Position numbers and translations under genes: made by a program
Shown: in pieces, positions 1 to 7,917 of the stretch
Numbering within the stretch: the first letter of the stretch is position 1
How the letters are laid out: each line of letters opens with the position of its first letter
Assembly (NCBI GenBank): GCA_964437215.1
Contig: CAYTFZ010000012.1
Span: forward strand, 1-45,846
Reading direction: 5' to 3'
Length of the DNA: 45,846 nt
Source of the DNA: JAAYAN01 sp964437215
GTDB taxonomy: Bacteria > Bacteroidota > Ignavibacteria > Ignavibacteriales > Melioribacteraceae
Notes under the pieces: model-generated
Seen by the model: only the letters and a program-made list of their open reading frames with translations
The model's database searches: none
Told to the model about the DNA's origin: nothing

Positions 1-1
1 C

Positions 2-739
2 GCAAAAATGTCTAAATCCCGCGGAAATGTAGTAAATCCCGATGGATTTATTAAAGAATACGGCACCGACGTTTTCAGAATGTACCTTATGTTTATGGGT
101 CCTTACGAGTTAGGCGGCGACTGGAGCGATAAGGGAATTGTTGGAGTGGACAGATTTGTTCAGCGTACTTATTCGCTTTTTGAAGGAGCAAAAGACATTC
201 TAAAATTATCAGCTCCGGCAGCAAAATATGCTGTTTCCGAAATGAATGATGCTGAAAAAAGCGTTTATCGAAAGGTAAACCAGACTGTTGCAAAGTTTGC
301 AGGCGAAGTAGAAAATTTCCGGTTTAACACTGCGGTAGCTTTCCTTATGGAACTTGTTAACGAATTATCTAAAAATATATCCGGCTGCCGCAAAGAAATA
401 GCAGCTTATGTTTTCGAAAGATTTGCAGTAATGCTTGGTCCGCTTGCGCCTCATCTTGCCGAGGAATGCTGGAATATTTTAGGAAACGAGACCATGCTTT
501 TTGAAAAACCGGTATGGTTTGAAGCTGACCCGGATGCGTTAACTGTTGACGAAGTTACTATAGCTGTGCAGGTTAACGGTAAACTTCGGGCTACTGTTGT
601 TGTGCCTGTAAACAATTCACAAAACGATGTTAAAACTGTTGTTTTTTCTGATAAAAAGGTTTTGGTGCATACCGAAGGAAAGCAGATTGTTAAAGAAATT
701 TATGTTCCAAATAAAATTTATAATATTGTAGTAAAATAG
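2..739 (+). CDS. leuS: Leucyl-tRNA synthetase, C-terminal part (5' end outside window)
   Basis: Cytoplasmic class I aminoacyl-tRNA synthetase that charges tRNA-Leu. The frame is open to the left edge, and the first codons read A-K-M-S-K-S-R, so the window begins inside the KMSKS ATP-binding loop. The ATG at position 8 is the Met of that motif, not a start. Downstream come the GNVVNPDGFI stretch, the conserved GPYELGGDWSD segment, the anticodon-binding helical domain (FNTAVAFLMELVNEL, then LGPLAPHLAEECW) and the small C-terminal domain (VQVNGKLRATV) that contacts the tRNA. The gene ends normally with TAG. Only about the last 245 residues are present; the Rossmann and editing domains lie upstream. 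Identification is secure from the motifs and their order. Confidence 0.96.
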   Translation, partial: AKMSKSRGNVVNPDGFIKEYGTDVFRMYLMFMGPYELGGDWSDKGIVGVDRFVQRTYSLFEGAKDILKLSAPAAKYAVSEMNDAEKSVYRKVNQTVAKFAGEVENFRFNTAVAFLMELVNELSKNISGCRKEIAAYVFERFAVMLGPLAPHLAEECWNILGNETMLFEKPVWFEADPDALTVDEVTIAVQVNGKLRATVVVPVNNSQNDVKTVVFSDKKVLVHTEGKQIVKEIYVPNKIYNIVVK

Positions 740-760
740 AACACACAAAATCTTACTCAT

Positions 761-793
761 ACTCTTAATCTAACTCTTTATATGATTAAGAGT
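761..793. repeat. Inverted repeat between leuS and serS
   Basis: A perfect 10-bp inverted repeat (ACTCTTAATC at 761-770, GATTAAGAGT at 784-793) with a 13-nt loop. The surrounding 750-840 stretch is pyrimidine-rich on its left and purine-rich on its right, and the word TATGATTAAG occurs at 781 and again at 811. It may act as a weak leuS terminator or be a small low-complexity repeat. No clear U-tract follows the stem. Confidence 0.5.
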
Positions 794-848
794 TGAAATA
801 AAATTAAGATTATGATTAAGAATAAGATCAAGAAAAAGAGATAAATAT

Positions 849-2120
849 ATGTTAGATTTAAAATTTATACGCGAAAATCCTGACGCGGTAAAAAAAGGAA
901 TTGAAAGCAAAAACGAAAAAAACAGAGTTGACGAAATTATTGCTCTTGATTCGGAAAGAAGAAGCATAATAACAAAGGTTGAAGATTTAAAAGCCCGCAA
1001 AAATTCTGTTTCGCAGGAAGTGGGTAAACTTAAAAAAGCCGGACAAAATGCCGATGCAATAATTGCCGAAATGAAACAGCTTGGCGATGATATTAAGATA
1101 CTCGACGATAAACTTGCCGAAATTGACAGTTCGTTAAATGATATTTTAATGTGGATACCAAATCTTCCGCACGAAAGTGTTCCTTTTGGAAAAAGCAGCG
1201 CCGATAACGTAGAAGCACGCAATTGGTATCCTTCCGGTTACGAAAAATTGAACTTCACTCCGCAGGATCATCTTGCCTTAGGAACAAAATTAAACATTCT
1301 CGATTTTGAACGCGGCGCTAAAATAACCGGCTCAGGTTTTCCTGTATACAAAGGAAAGGGCGCAACCCTTGAACGTGCGCTTATAAATTATATGCTCGAT
1401 CTTCATATTAATAAACATGGATATACAGAAATTTTCCCGCCGTTTATGGTTAATGCCGATTCGATGCGCGGAACAGGACAGCTTCCGAAAATGGCAGACG
1501 ATATGTACACGATTGAACGTGACGGACTTTATCCAATACCCACAGCCGAAGTGCCTATTACAAATCTTCACCGGAACGAAATTTTTGATGAAGACCAGCT
1601 CCCTGTAAATTACGTCGGCTATTCAGCTTGTTTCCGCAGGGAAGCAGGTTCCTACGGTAAAGACTCAAAAGGTTTTTTGCGTGTGCATCAGTTTAATAAA
1701 GTTGAAATGGTAAAATTTGTTAAGCCCGAAAATTCGCTTGCCGAATTAGAAAATCTTGTTTCGAATGCTACAGAAATACTCGAAAATCTTAAAATTCCTT
1801 ACAGAGTTTTAGCTCTTTGTACCGGCGATCTCAGCTTTGCCGCTGCAAAATGTTACGATCTCGAAACTTGGTCGCCTGCCGAAAACAAATGGCTCGAAGC
1901 TTCTTCCTGCAGCACATTCTGGAATTTTCAGGCGCGGAGAGCAAATATTCGTTTCCGCAAAAAAGACGATAAAAAACTTGAATTTGTGCACACTCTTAAC
2001 GGTTCGGGACTTGCAACAAGCCGTCTGATGGTTTCCATATTGGAAAATTATCAAACTTCCGATGGTCATATAGTTGTTCCGGAAGTTTTAAGAAAATACA
2101 CAGGTTTTGAACTGATTTAA
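849..2120 (+). CDS. serS: Seryl-tRNA synthetase
   Basis: Class II synthetase that charges tRNA-Ser, and tRNA-Sec where present, in the cytoplasm. At 423 residues it has the usual bacterial length. The N-terminal ~110 residues form the charged antiparallel coiled coil that grips the tRNA long variable arm (MLDLKFIRENPDAV start, then Lys/Glu-rich heptads). The catalytic domain shows TAEVPITNLH, motif 2 with FRREAGSYGKDSKG (Arg263, Arg264, Glu265) and motif 3 GSGLATSRLMVSILENY (Arg392). The ATG at 849 follows a purine-rich AAGAAAAAGAG stretch, and family N-termini start at this point. It lies 109 nt after leuS on the same strand, so the two synthetase genes may be co-transcribed. Confidence 0.97.
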   Translation: MLDLKFIRENPDAVKKGIESKNEKNRVDEIIALDSERRSIITKVEDLKARKNSVSQEVGKLKKAGQNADAIIAEMKQLGDDIKILDDKLAEIDSSLNDILMWIPNLPHESVPFGKSSADNVEARNWYPSGYEKLNFTPQDHLALGTKLNILDFERGAKITGSGFPVYKGKGATLERALINYMLDLHINKHGYTEIFPPFMVNADSMRGTGQLPKMADDMYTIERDGLYPIPTAEVPITNLHRNEIFDEDQLPVNYVGYSACFRREAGSYGKDSKGFLRVHQFNKVEMVKFVKPENSLAELENLVSNATEILENLKIPYRVLALCTGDLSFAAAKCYDLETWSPAENKWLEASSCSTFWNFQARRANIRFRKKDDKKLEFVHTLNGSGLATSRLMVSILENYQTSDGHIVVPEVLRKYTGFELI

Positions 2121-2182
2121 TTTTAATTGAGTTATCGGATATAGTTCCGGCTCACTTATAAAATATTTTACAGAAAGGAAAT

Positions 2183-3922
2183 ATGGGCAGTTTAAAGCAT
2201 CTCAAAAAGTATTTTGCCCGTTATAAAAAGTCGCTTGCTGCCGGCATTTTATTTATTCTTATTTCAAATGCCGGGCAGGTTGCAATTCCGCTGCTGCTTA
2301 AAGACAGTATAAATCTTTTGATGCAAGAAGTTAATTATGAACTACTTGCAAGATATGCTTATATTATTATCGGCGTGGCAATTGTAAGCGGATTTTTCCG
2401 GTTTCTTATCAGGCAGACAATTATTGTTGTTTCCCGCGAAATTGAATTCGATTTAAGGCAGGATTTCTGGGCGCATTTGCAAAAACTTTCGCTAAGGTAT
2501 TTCCAAAATAATTCTACCGGAAATTTAATGGCGCACGCAACTAACGACATTAGCGCGGTACGGATGTTTATTGGTCCGGCAATAATGTATTCAATTGATA
2601 CAAGCACTAAATTTGTTCTTATAATTATTATTATGCTGAGCATAAATCCTTTGCTTACGGTGTATTCTCTTCTTCCGCTGCCGTTTCTTTCGTATGCCAT
2701 TTACCGGCTAAGCAAAAAAATTCATAAAATGTACACGCAGATTCAGGAAAAATTTTCGGAATTAACAACACGCGCGCAGGAAAGTTTTGCTGGAATTCGT
2801 GTTATTAAATCATACGTCCGCAGCAGCAACGAAATTAAAGATTTTACTGTATTAAGCAACGAATATTTGAATAAAAATATGAACAAGGTAAGAATTCAGG
2901 CTTTGTTTCATCCGGTGCTTTTTTTTATAACCGGAATTTCGGGTATTGTTGTTATTTGGCTTGGCGGCGGAATGATAATTAATGGCGAAATGACTTTAGG
3001 AGAAATTTCTGCTTTTATTGCGTATTTGGGAATGCTGATATGGCCTGTAATTGCTTTCGGCTGGGTTGCAAATATTATTCAGCAGGCAGATGCAAGTATG
3101 CGCCGTCTTAAAAATATTCTCGATGAGAAATATGAAATAACAGATCCGGTAAATCCGGAGATAACAGATTTATCGGGTGAAATTGAATTTAGAAACGTTA
3201 CTTTCAGCTATAGTCCCGGTCTGCCCGATGTACTGAAAAGCGTAAGCCTTAAAATTAACAAAGGAGAAACCGTTGCTATTATCGGTAAAACCGGCGTCGG
3301 AAAAACCTCGTTTGTTAATCTAATTCCCAGAATGTATGATGCAACCTCCGGTGAAATACTTATTGACGGCGTAAATGTTAAAAATATGCCGTTAAATCAT
3401 CTCCGGAAAGCAATAGGATACGTCCCTCAGGAGACTTTCCTGTTTTCGGATACTCTTAAAAACAATATTCTTTATGGAATTAAAGATGCTGATGAATCGC
3501 TCTTAAATAAAGTTTCGGACATTTCACAGCTTTCAAAAGATGTTGAATTGTTTCCTAAAAAATACGAAACAATACTCGGCGAAAAAGGCATTACTCTTTC
3601 GGGAGGACAAAAACAAAGAACCTGCCTTGCCCGCGCTTTAGCAGTGGATCCAAAAATACTGATTCTTGATGATTCCTTTTCGGCTGTGGATACTCATACC
3701 GAGGAGGAAATTCTTAAAAGACTGAAAGAGTATATGACAAACCGGACAAGCATAATAATCAGCCACCGGATTTCCACAGTAAAAGAAGCCGACAGAATTT
3801 ACGTGTTAGATGAAGGAATTATTAAAGAGCAGGGTACACACAGCGAACTTGTTGAACTGAAAGGAATTTATGCAGACATCAATTATAAACAAATGCTTGA
3901 AGAAGAGTTGAAAACTATATGA
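2183..3922 (+). CDS. ABC exporter half-transporter, subunit 1 (degenerate catalytic site)
   Basis: Inner-membrane ABC exporter with a six-helix transmembrane domain (about residues 1-310) fused to a nucleotide-binding domain (about 330-579), close to MsbA/BmrC/LmrC half-transporters. Visible motifs are Walker A GKTGVGKT (368-375), the Q-loop YVPQETF, the signature LSGGQ (472-476), Walker B ending ILILDD (Asp496, Asp497) and the H-loop His528. Asp497 stands where the catalytic Glu normally sits, the mark of the low-activity site in heterodimeric exporters. A good ribosome binding site (AGAAAGGA) precedes the ATG. The stop codon overlaps the next start in ATGA, so the two products are probably made in equal amounts and pair with each other. 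The substrate cannot be read from the sequence: lipid, drug or peptide are all possible. Confidence 0.92.
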   Translation: MGSLKHLKKYFARYKKSLAAGILFILISNAGQVAIPLLLKDSINLLMQEVNYELLARYAYIIIGVAIVSGFFRFLIRQTIIVVSREIEFDLRQDFWAHLQKLSLRYFQNNSTGNLMAHATNDISAVRMFIGPAIMYSIDTSTKFVLIIIIMLSINPLLTVYSLLPLPFLSYAIYRLSKKIHKMYTQIQEKFSELTTRAQESFAGIRVIKSYVRSSNEIKDFTVLSNEYLNKNMNKVRIQALFHPVLFFITGISGIVVIWLGGGMIINGEMTLGEISAFIAYLGMLIWPVIAFGWVANIIQQADASMRRLKNILDEKYEITDPVNPEITDLSGEIEFRNVTFSYSPGLPDVLKSVSLKINKGETVAIIGKTGVGKTSFVNLIPRMYDATSGEILIDGVNVKNMPLNHLRKAIGYVPQETFLFSDTLKNNILYGIKDADESLLNKVSDISQLSKDVELFPKKYETILGEKGITLSGGQKQRTCLARALAVDPKILILDDSFSAVDTHTEEEILKRLKEYMTNRTSIIISHRISTVKEADRIYVLDEGIIKEQGTHSELVELKGIYADINYKQMLEEELKTI

Positions 3923-5745
3923 GAGGCGGCGGAGCAGCAAATAGCGGAAAAGGCGATAACACGCCGTTAGATAAAGACGATGAGGTATTAGGCAAGGCTT
4001 ACGATGCCAGATTAATGAAACGTCTTTTGGGATATGTTAAGCCATATCGTAAATATGTTGTGCTGGCTATATTTTTAAATGTACTGGTTGCAGGCTTCGG
4101 ACCATTGCGGCCTTATCTTACAAAAATTGCTATTGACGATAAAATTACAAACGGCGATTATCACGGACTTCTGCTTATTTCAGTTCTGCTTTTGCTCTCC
4201 TTGATATTTCAATCGGTTATCCAGTATTATCTTACTTTTTACACCGAATATATGGGGCAAAAAATAATTTACGATTTAAGAATAAAAATTTTTTCCCATG
4301 TTCAGCGGCTTTCTTTGAAATATTTCGATAAAACTCCCAACGGAAGAATTGTAACGCGCGTTACAAACGATGTTGAAGCGTTGAACGAGCTTTTTTCTTC
4401 GGGAATTGTAATGGTTTTCAGCGATGTATTTATAATAGTTTGGATTTTTGCTTTTATGTTTACAATGTCGTGGGATCTTTCGCTGGTAACTTTATCTGTT
4501 CTTCCTCTTCTTGTCTATGCAACATTTCTTTTCCGTAAAAAAGTGCGCGAATCGTACCGCGACGTAAGGCTGCATCTTGCACGGCTTAACACTTATATGC
4601 AGGAACACATTACCGGAATGAGCATTGTGCAGCTATTTGCAAAAGACAAAGACGAACTCCGCAAATTTTCGGAAATTAATGCCGATCATAAAAAAAGCAA
4701 TATCGTATCAATTTTTTACCACGCAGTGTTTTTTCCTGTTGTTGAATTTTTAAGTTCGCTTGCAATTTCTCTTATTATATGGTATGGCGGCGGAAATGTT
4801 ATTCAGGGTTTGATGACGGTTGGGGTACTTTTTGCATTTATTCAGTATGTGGAAATGTTTTTCCGGCCGATACGCGATCTTGCTGAAAAGTATAATATAA
4901 TGCAGACAGCAATGGCGTCTTCCGAAAGAATTTTTAAATTACTGGATAATAATACAATTATTCCTAATCCCGAAAATCCTGTAAGTCTGCAAAATATTAA
5001 AGGCGAAATTGAATTTAAAAATGTATATCACGCTTATAATCCAGGCGAATATGTTCTTAAAGATGTGTCATTTAAAATAAATCCCGGTGAAACTGTTGCA
5101 ATTGTAGGTGCCACCGGAGCAGGAAAAACTACTCTTATAAATATTCTTACACGGTTTTACGATATTGAAAAGGGCAGTATAACAATAGACGGGACTGATA
5201 TTCGGAATATAAATATTGATGAATTACGCCGCCGGGTTTCAATTGTTCTGCAGGATGTTTTCTTGTTTTCGGGCACAATTAAATCGAACATAAGCCTTAA
5301 TTCTTCTGAAATAACTGATGAAATGGCAATTGAAGCTTCGAAGATTGTCGGAGCGCATAATTTTATTTCGGAACTTCCGGGTATGTACGAAGAAGAAGTA
5401 AAAGAAAAGGGCGCAACTTTAAGCGTGGGGCAAAAACAGCTTATTTCGTTTGCCCGTGCAATGGCTTATAACCCCAGCATTTTAATTCTTGATGAAGCAA
5501 CATCGAGCGTTGATACCGAAACTGAAATTCTTATCCAGAAAGCGATTGAAAAACTGCTTGTAAACAGAACTTCAATTGTAATTGCCCACAGACTTTCCAC
5601 TATACAGAATGCCGATAAAATTATTGTAATGCATAAAGGCGAATTGCGCGAAATGGGAACCCATCAGGAGCTGCTTTCTAAAAAGGGAATTTACTACAAA
5701 CTTTATCAGCTTCAGTATAAAGATCAGGAAATAAAAACTTCCTAA
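3919..5745 (+). CDS. ABC exporter half-transporter, subunit 2 (intact catalytic Glu)
   Basis: Partner of the upstream half-transporter. At 608 residues it has a Gly-rich hydrophilic N-terminal extension of about 30 residues, six transmembrane helices (about 40-330) and a nucleotide-binding domain (about 360-608). Walker A is GATGAGKT (397-404), Walker B is ILILDE with Asp525 and the normal catalytic Glu526, and the H-loop is His557. Its signature is altered to LSVGQ (501-505) instead of LSGGQ. In a dimer the altered signature faces the Asp-substituted Walker B of subunit 1, giving one degenerate and one active ATP site, as known for TM287/288, BmrCD and LmrCD. It starts at the ATG inside the 4-nt overlap and is followed by a strong stem-loop. 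Confidence 0.92.
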   Translation: MRGGGAANSGKGDNTPLDKDDEVLGKAYDARLMKRLLGYVKPYRKYVVLAIFLNVLVAGFGPLRPYLTKIAIDDKITNGDYHGLLLISVLLLLSLIFQSVIQYYLTFYTEYMGQKIIYDLRIKIFSHVQRLSLKYFDKTPNGRIVTRVTNDVEALNELFSSGIVMVFSDVFIIVWIFAFMFTMSWDLSLVTLSVLPLLVYATFLFRKKVRESYRDVRLHLARLNTYMQEHITGMSIVQLFAKDKDELRKFSEINADHKKSNIVSIFYHAVFFPVVEFLSSLAISLIIWYGGGNVIQGLMTVGVLFAFIQYVEMFFRPIRDLAEKYNIMQTAMASSERIFKLLDNNTIIPNPENPVSLQNIKGEIEFKNVYHAYNPGEYVLKDVSFKINPGETVAIVGATGAGKTTLINILTRFYDIEKGSITIDGTDIRNINIDELRRRVSIVLQDVFLFSGTIKSNISLNSSEITDEMAIEASKIVGAHNFISELPGMYEEEVKEKGATLSVGQKQLISFARAMAYNPSILILDEATSSVDTETEILIQKAIEKLLVNRTSIVIAHRLSTIQNADKIIVMHKGELREMGTHQELLSKKGIYYKLYQLQYKDQEIKTS

Positions 5746-5755
5746 AAATTTAGAA

Positions 5756-5773
5756 GCCCGGCAGCTGCCGGGC
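5756..5773. terminator. Palindromic stem-loop between convergent genes
   Basis: A perfect 18-nt palindrome, GCCCGGCAGCTGCCGGGC, which can fold as a 7-bp G+C-rich stem with an AGCT loop. It lies 10 nt after the ABC operon and 30 nt beyond the stop of the opposing T9SS gene, with A/T-rich flanks on both sides. This is the expected place for a terminator serving both directions. The T-tracts are imperfect, so some of the confidence rests on position. Confidence 0.7.
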
Positions 5774-5803
5774 AAACAATAATTTTTAATTATTCATTCT
5801 TCA

Positions 5804-7096
5804 TTACTTCATCAGTATCAGCTTCTTCACCGAAGAAAAGTCACCTGCCTGCAATTTGTACAGATAAACTCCTGAAGCAAGTTTTGAAGCATCGAACTTT
5901 ACTTCGTAATTTCCTGCTGGCTGTTGCTGGTTTACAATGGTTGCTACTTCCTGACCGAGAAGGTTGAAAATTTTGAGTGTAACAAACCCACCCCTAACCC
6001 CTCCCGAGAGGGGACTTTCAGAAATTGAGTATTTAATTGTAGTTACCGGGTTAAAAGGATTCGGGTAGTTTTGAGAAAGTGAAAATTCTGTTGGAACTGA
6101 AGATGCAGCTTCAACGGTAATTTCATTTGAATATGTGAATGAACCGTCGAGATCGATTTGTTTCAAACGATAGCTTCGACTCCGCTCAGCTACCGGAGTG
6201 TTATCTATAAACGAATATTCTTTTGGAGCATTTGAATTCCCTGCTCCTTCAATAAAACCAATTGTTTCCCACTTTGCGCTTTGCTCTATGCCCTTTGCTT
6301 GTTTTTGTACCTCAAATCCATAATTATTAATCTCAGTTATGGTTTGCCAAAAAAGTTCAACATTTTGCCCGTTTAAACTTCCTCGGAAAAGATTTAATTC
6401 AACCGGTGTCGGGTTTTCATTTGCACTTACTCTGATATCATCCAAAGCAAATTCATCCATTGAACCGCTTCCGGCAATTTCATTTCCTTTCCAGCGTAAA
6501 TATATCATAGCATTTGGCGCAATGTTAACCGGGATGCTTATTGCCCTGTCAGTTCGTACCCAGACTGGAGCCGGGTCGGCTTCCAAAGGAGAAGTAAAAT
6601 CTAAAGCCGGCATAGGACTAAAGTCGCTTCCATCTGATGAATATTCGAAATTAAATGAATTTGATTTTCCCTGATCGTTTAAACACCATATTTCGTATTC
6701 GATGTTAATTGTATTTATTATGCCGCCGGTGCTATTAATCAGTCTTAAAGTAATAGAACCGGGCGTAAAGTCGGTACCTACAGGTTGGATTCCCAAAGCA
6801 TGATTATCAGTATCAACAATAAAAGAATAAATTCCTCCGGGAGTAACTCCGCCTGGTTTTAATCCTCTGGCAAAATCACCTGTAGTTAAAGAATAACCAT
6901 AATTAAGCGTACTGTCGGAAAGACCTATAATTTCCCAGTAATCAGAATCGAGCTGTCCTGCAAGAGGTTCCGGTGCGAATCCAGAACCGTTAAAGTCATC
7001 GAATGTGATGTGAGCAAAACCTGTTGCCGGTATTTGTACTTGAGAGAAGATGCAGACAGAAAACAACAGGAGAAAGAATGTTGAAAAACACTTCAT
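5804..7096 (-). CDS. Secreted protein with type IX secretion C-terminal sorting domain
   Basis: Exported protein of 430 residues. It has a Sec signal peptide (MKCFSTFFLLLFSVCIFSQ), then a beta-sandwich, jelly-roll-like region of about 200 residues containing the MDEFALDDIRVS motif common in extracellular carbohydrate- or cell-surface-binding modules. Next comes a fibronectin-like region of about 100 residues (VELFWQTITEINNYGFEVQ ... SYRLKQIDLDGSF). It ends in the type-A T9SS sorting domain (QNYPNPFNPVTTIKYSI ... GVYLYKLQAGDFSSVKKLIL), which directs crossing of the outer membrane and attachment to the surface. The ATG has a strong upstream GGAGG. Two short stretches, about residues 302-309 (AERSRS) and 361-371 (SPLSGGVRGGF), interrupt otherwise standard sequence and look like in-frame insertions of dispersed repeats. 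No enzymatic motif was recognised. Confidence 0.85.
   Translation of the reverse strand: MKCFSTFFLLLFSVCIFSQVQIPATGFAHITFDDFNGSGFAPEPLAGQLDSDYWEIIGLSDSTLNYGYSLTTGDFARGLKPGGVTPGGIYSFIVDTDNHALGIQPVGTDFTPGSITLRLINSTGGIINTINIEYEIWCLNDQGKSNSFNFEYSSDGSDFSPMPALDFTSPLEADPAPVWVRTDRAISIPVNIAPNAMIYLRWKGNEIAGSGSMDEFALDDIRVSANENPTPVELNLFRGSLNGQNVELFWQTITEINNYGFEVQKQAKGIEQSAKWETIGFIEGAGNSNAPKEYSFIDNTPVAERSRSYRLKQIDLDGSFTYSNEITVEAASSVPTEFSLSQNYPNPFNPVTTIKYSISESPLSGGVRGGFVTLKIFNLLGQEVATIVNQQQPAGNYEVKFDASKLASGVYLYKLQAGDFSSVKKLILMK
5984..6014. repeat. Small G+C-rich hairpin element inside the T9SS sorting domain
   Basis: Contains a 6-bp stem CCCCTC/GAGGGG (5998-6003 and 6008-6013) with a CCGA loop and an ACCCCTAACCCC flank, very unlike the AT-rich surroundings. 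Read on the minus strand it encodes SPLSGGVRGG, placed between the conserved TTIKYSI and FVTLKIFN segments where family members normally have only two to four residues. Similar PLSRGVRG-type peptides are familiar to me from protein sequences of this phylum; that is memory, not a search result. Confidence 0.55.
6171..6192. repeat. Small imperfect palindromic element inside the T9SS protein gene
   Basis: The sequence TAGCTTCGACTCCGCTCAGC followed by TA has 5-bp complementary ends (TAGCT/AGCTA). On the minus strand it encodes A-E-R-S-R-S within the fibronectin-like region, just before the conserved YRLKQIDLDG. The word CTTCGACTCCGCTCAG is known to me as a dispersed repeat in Bacteroidetes-type genomes. 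It adds a short charged stretch and keeps the frame open. Confidence 0.5.
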
Positions 7097-7128
7097 TTTA
7101 CCTCCGTATTTTATGTTATATATTAAAT

Positions 7129-7145
7129 GTTCAGTTTGTCTGAAC
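7129..7145. repeat. Short perfect inverted repeat upstream of the T9SS gene
   Basis: GTTCAG-TTTGT-CTGAAC gives a 6-bp stem with a 5-nt loop, between the sugar transferase stop and the T9SS gene start. On the minus strand it lies directly downstream of TATATTTG (7149-7156), a match to the Bacteroidetes -7 element TAnnTTTG. It could therefore be a 5'-UTR hairpin or an operator. No convincing -33 element is visible at the right distance. Confidence 0.35.
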
Positions 7146-7166
7146 TTTCAAATATACCACTCCCTA

Positions 7167-7907
7167 TTAACAACTTTTCAGCTTAATCCTCATTACGGCT
7201 TCTTTATTTTCTATGCCAAGAAATTTTATAACCGCATTGCGGATTTTCGCTCGTTTTTCTTTGCTTACGACGCTCCCGAAAAATGAACGCCTGCCCTTAA
7301 TAATTGAATCCGAATTATAAGCAAAAAAACTGTATGGCAAAGTTACTAAAATAATTTTAATATCTAAAATAAAAGATTTTGATTGATCGTAAAGATTATC
7401 GTAAAGCAGTAAATCGTAAATGCCGTTTTCGCGCTTTCCCAAAAGCTGCCACAAGCCTGTTAATCCGGGTTTGCAGTTCAATTCATTTCTTAAATTATAA
7501 AGAATATTGAAATCGCGTTTCATAATTTCGAGGTCGTCTTTCATCAACGGACGCGGTCCTACAAAAGCCATTTCTCCTTTTGCAATATTTATCAGCTGCG
7601 GAAGTTCATCAAAACCGGTTCTTCTTAACAGAGACGAAAATCTGTTTACGCCGCTTGAAAGCTCGTCTTTGTAAAAAATATCATTATTTTTTCTCCGGTT
7701 TCGTGTGAATTCGTTTTTAAGGGTTTTAAACTTGATTATCTTTATTTTTCCTTTAATTAAAGTAAGTCCCCTTTCCTGAATAAAAAACGGATTTTCGCGA
7801 AGAATAATGAAAAGAATAAAAGCTATTAATGAGGTAAACGGAAGCAAAACTGCAAATAATACAGCAGCCGTTATCTGCCGGAAAATATTTCTAAAAAAAG
7901 TATTCAA
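7167..7907 (-). CDS. Bacterial sugar transferase (polyprenyl-phosphate phosphoglycosyl transferase)
   Basis: Monotopic phosphoglycosyl transferase that moves a sugar phosphate from an NDP-sugar to undecaprenyl phosphate, starting synthesis of a surface glycan. The 246-residue product has one re-entrant or transmembrane helix (about 10-36), then the family core: FFIQERGLT, IKIIKFKTLKN, the catalytic Asp100-Glu101 pair in RTGFDELPQL, MAFVGPRPL and CKPGLTGLWQL. This is the short PglC/WcaJ-catalytic-domain form without the extra N-terminal helices. The start is TTG at 7905-7907. Its AAGGA ribosome site overlaps the stop of the upstream permease gene, which points to translational coupling. The sugar specificity cannot be told. 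No glycosyltransferase cluster is next to it. Confidence 0.9.
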   Translation of the reverse strand: MNTFFRNIFRQITAAVLFAVLLPFTSLIAFILFIILRENPFFIQERGLTLIKGKIKIIKFKTLKNEFTRNRRKNNDIFYKDELSSGVNRFSSLLRRTGFDELPQLINIAKGEMAFVGPRPLMKDDLEIMKRDFNILYNLRNELNCKPGLTGLWQLLGKRENGIYDLLLYDNLYDQSKSFILDIKIILVTLPYSFFAYNSDSIIKGRRSFFGSVVSKEKRAKIRNAVIKFLGIENKEAVMRIKLKSC

Positions 7908-7917
7908 AAAGAATTCC

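Noticed and set aside
770..1222. 150-residue minus-strand open frame opposite serS
   Set aside because: It lies antisense to the highly conserved serS coiled coil and has a Ser/Leu/Phe-rich composition typical of a reverse shadow frame, with no ribosome site or family motif.
6339..6674. 111-residue plus-strand open frame inside the T9SS protein gene
   Set aside because: The opposite strand encodes a clear signal peptide and sorting-domain protein across this region; the plus frame shows no domain or start signal.
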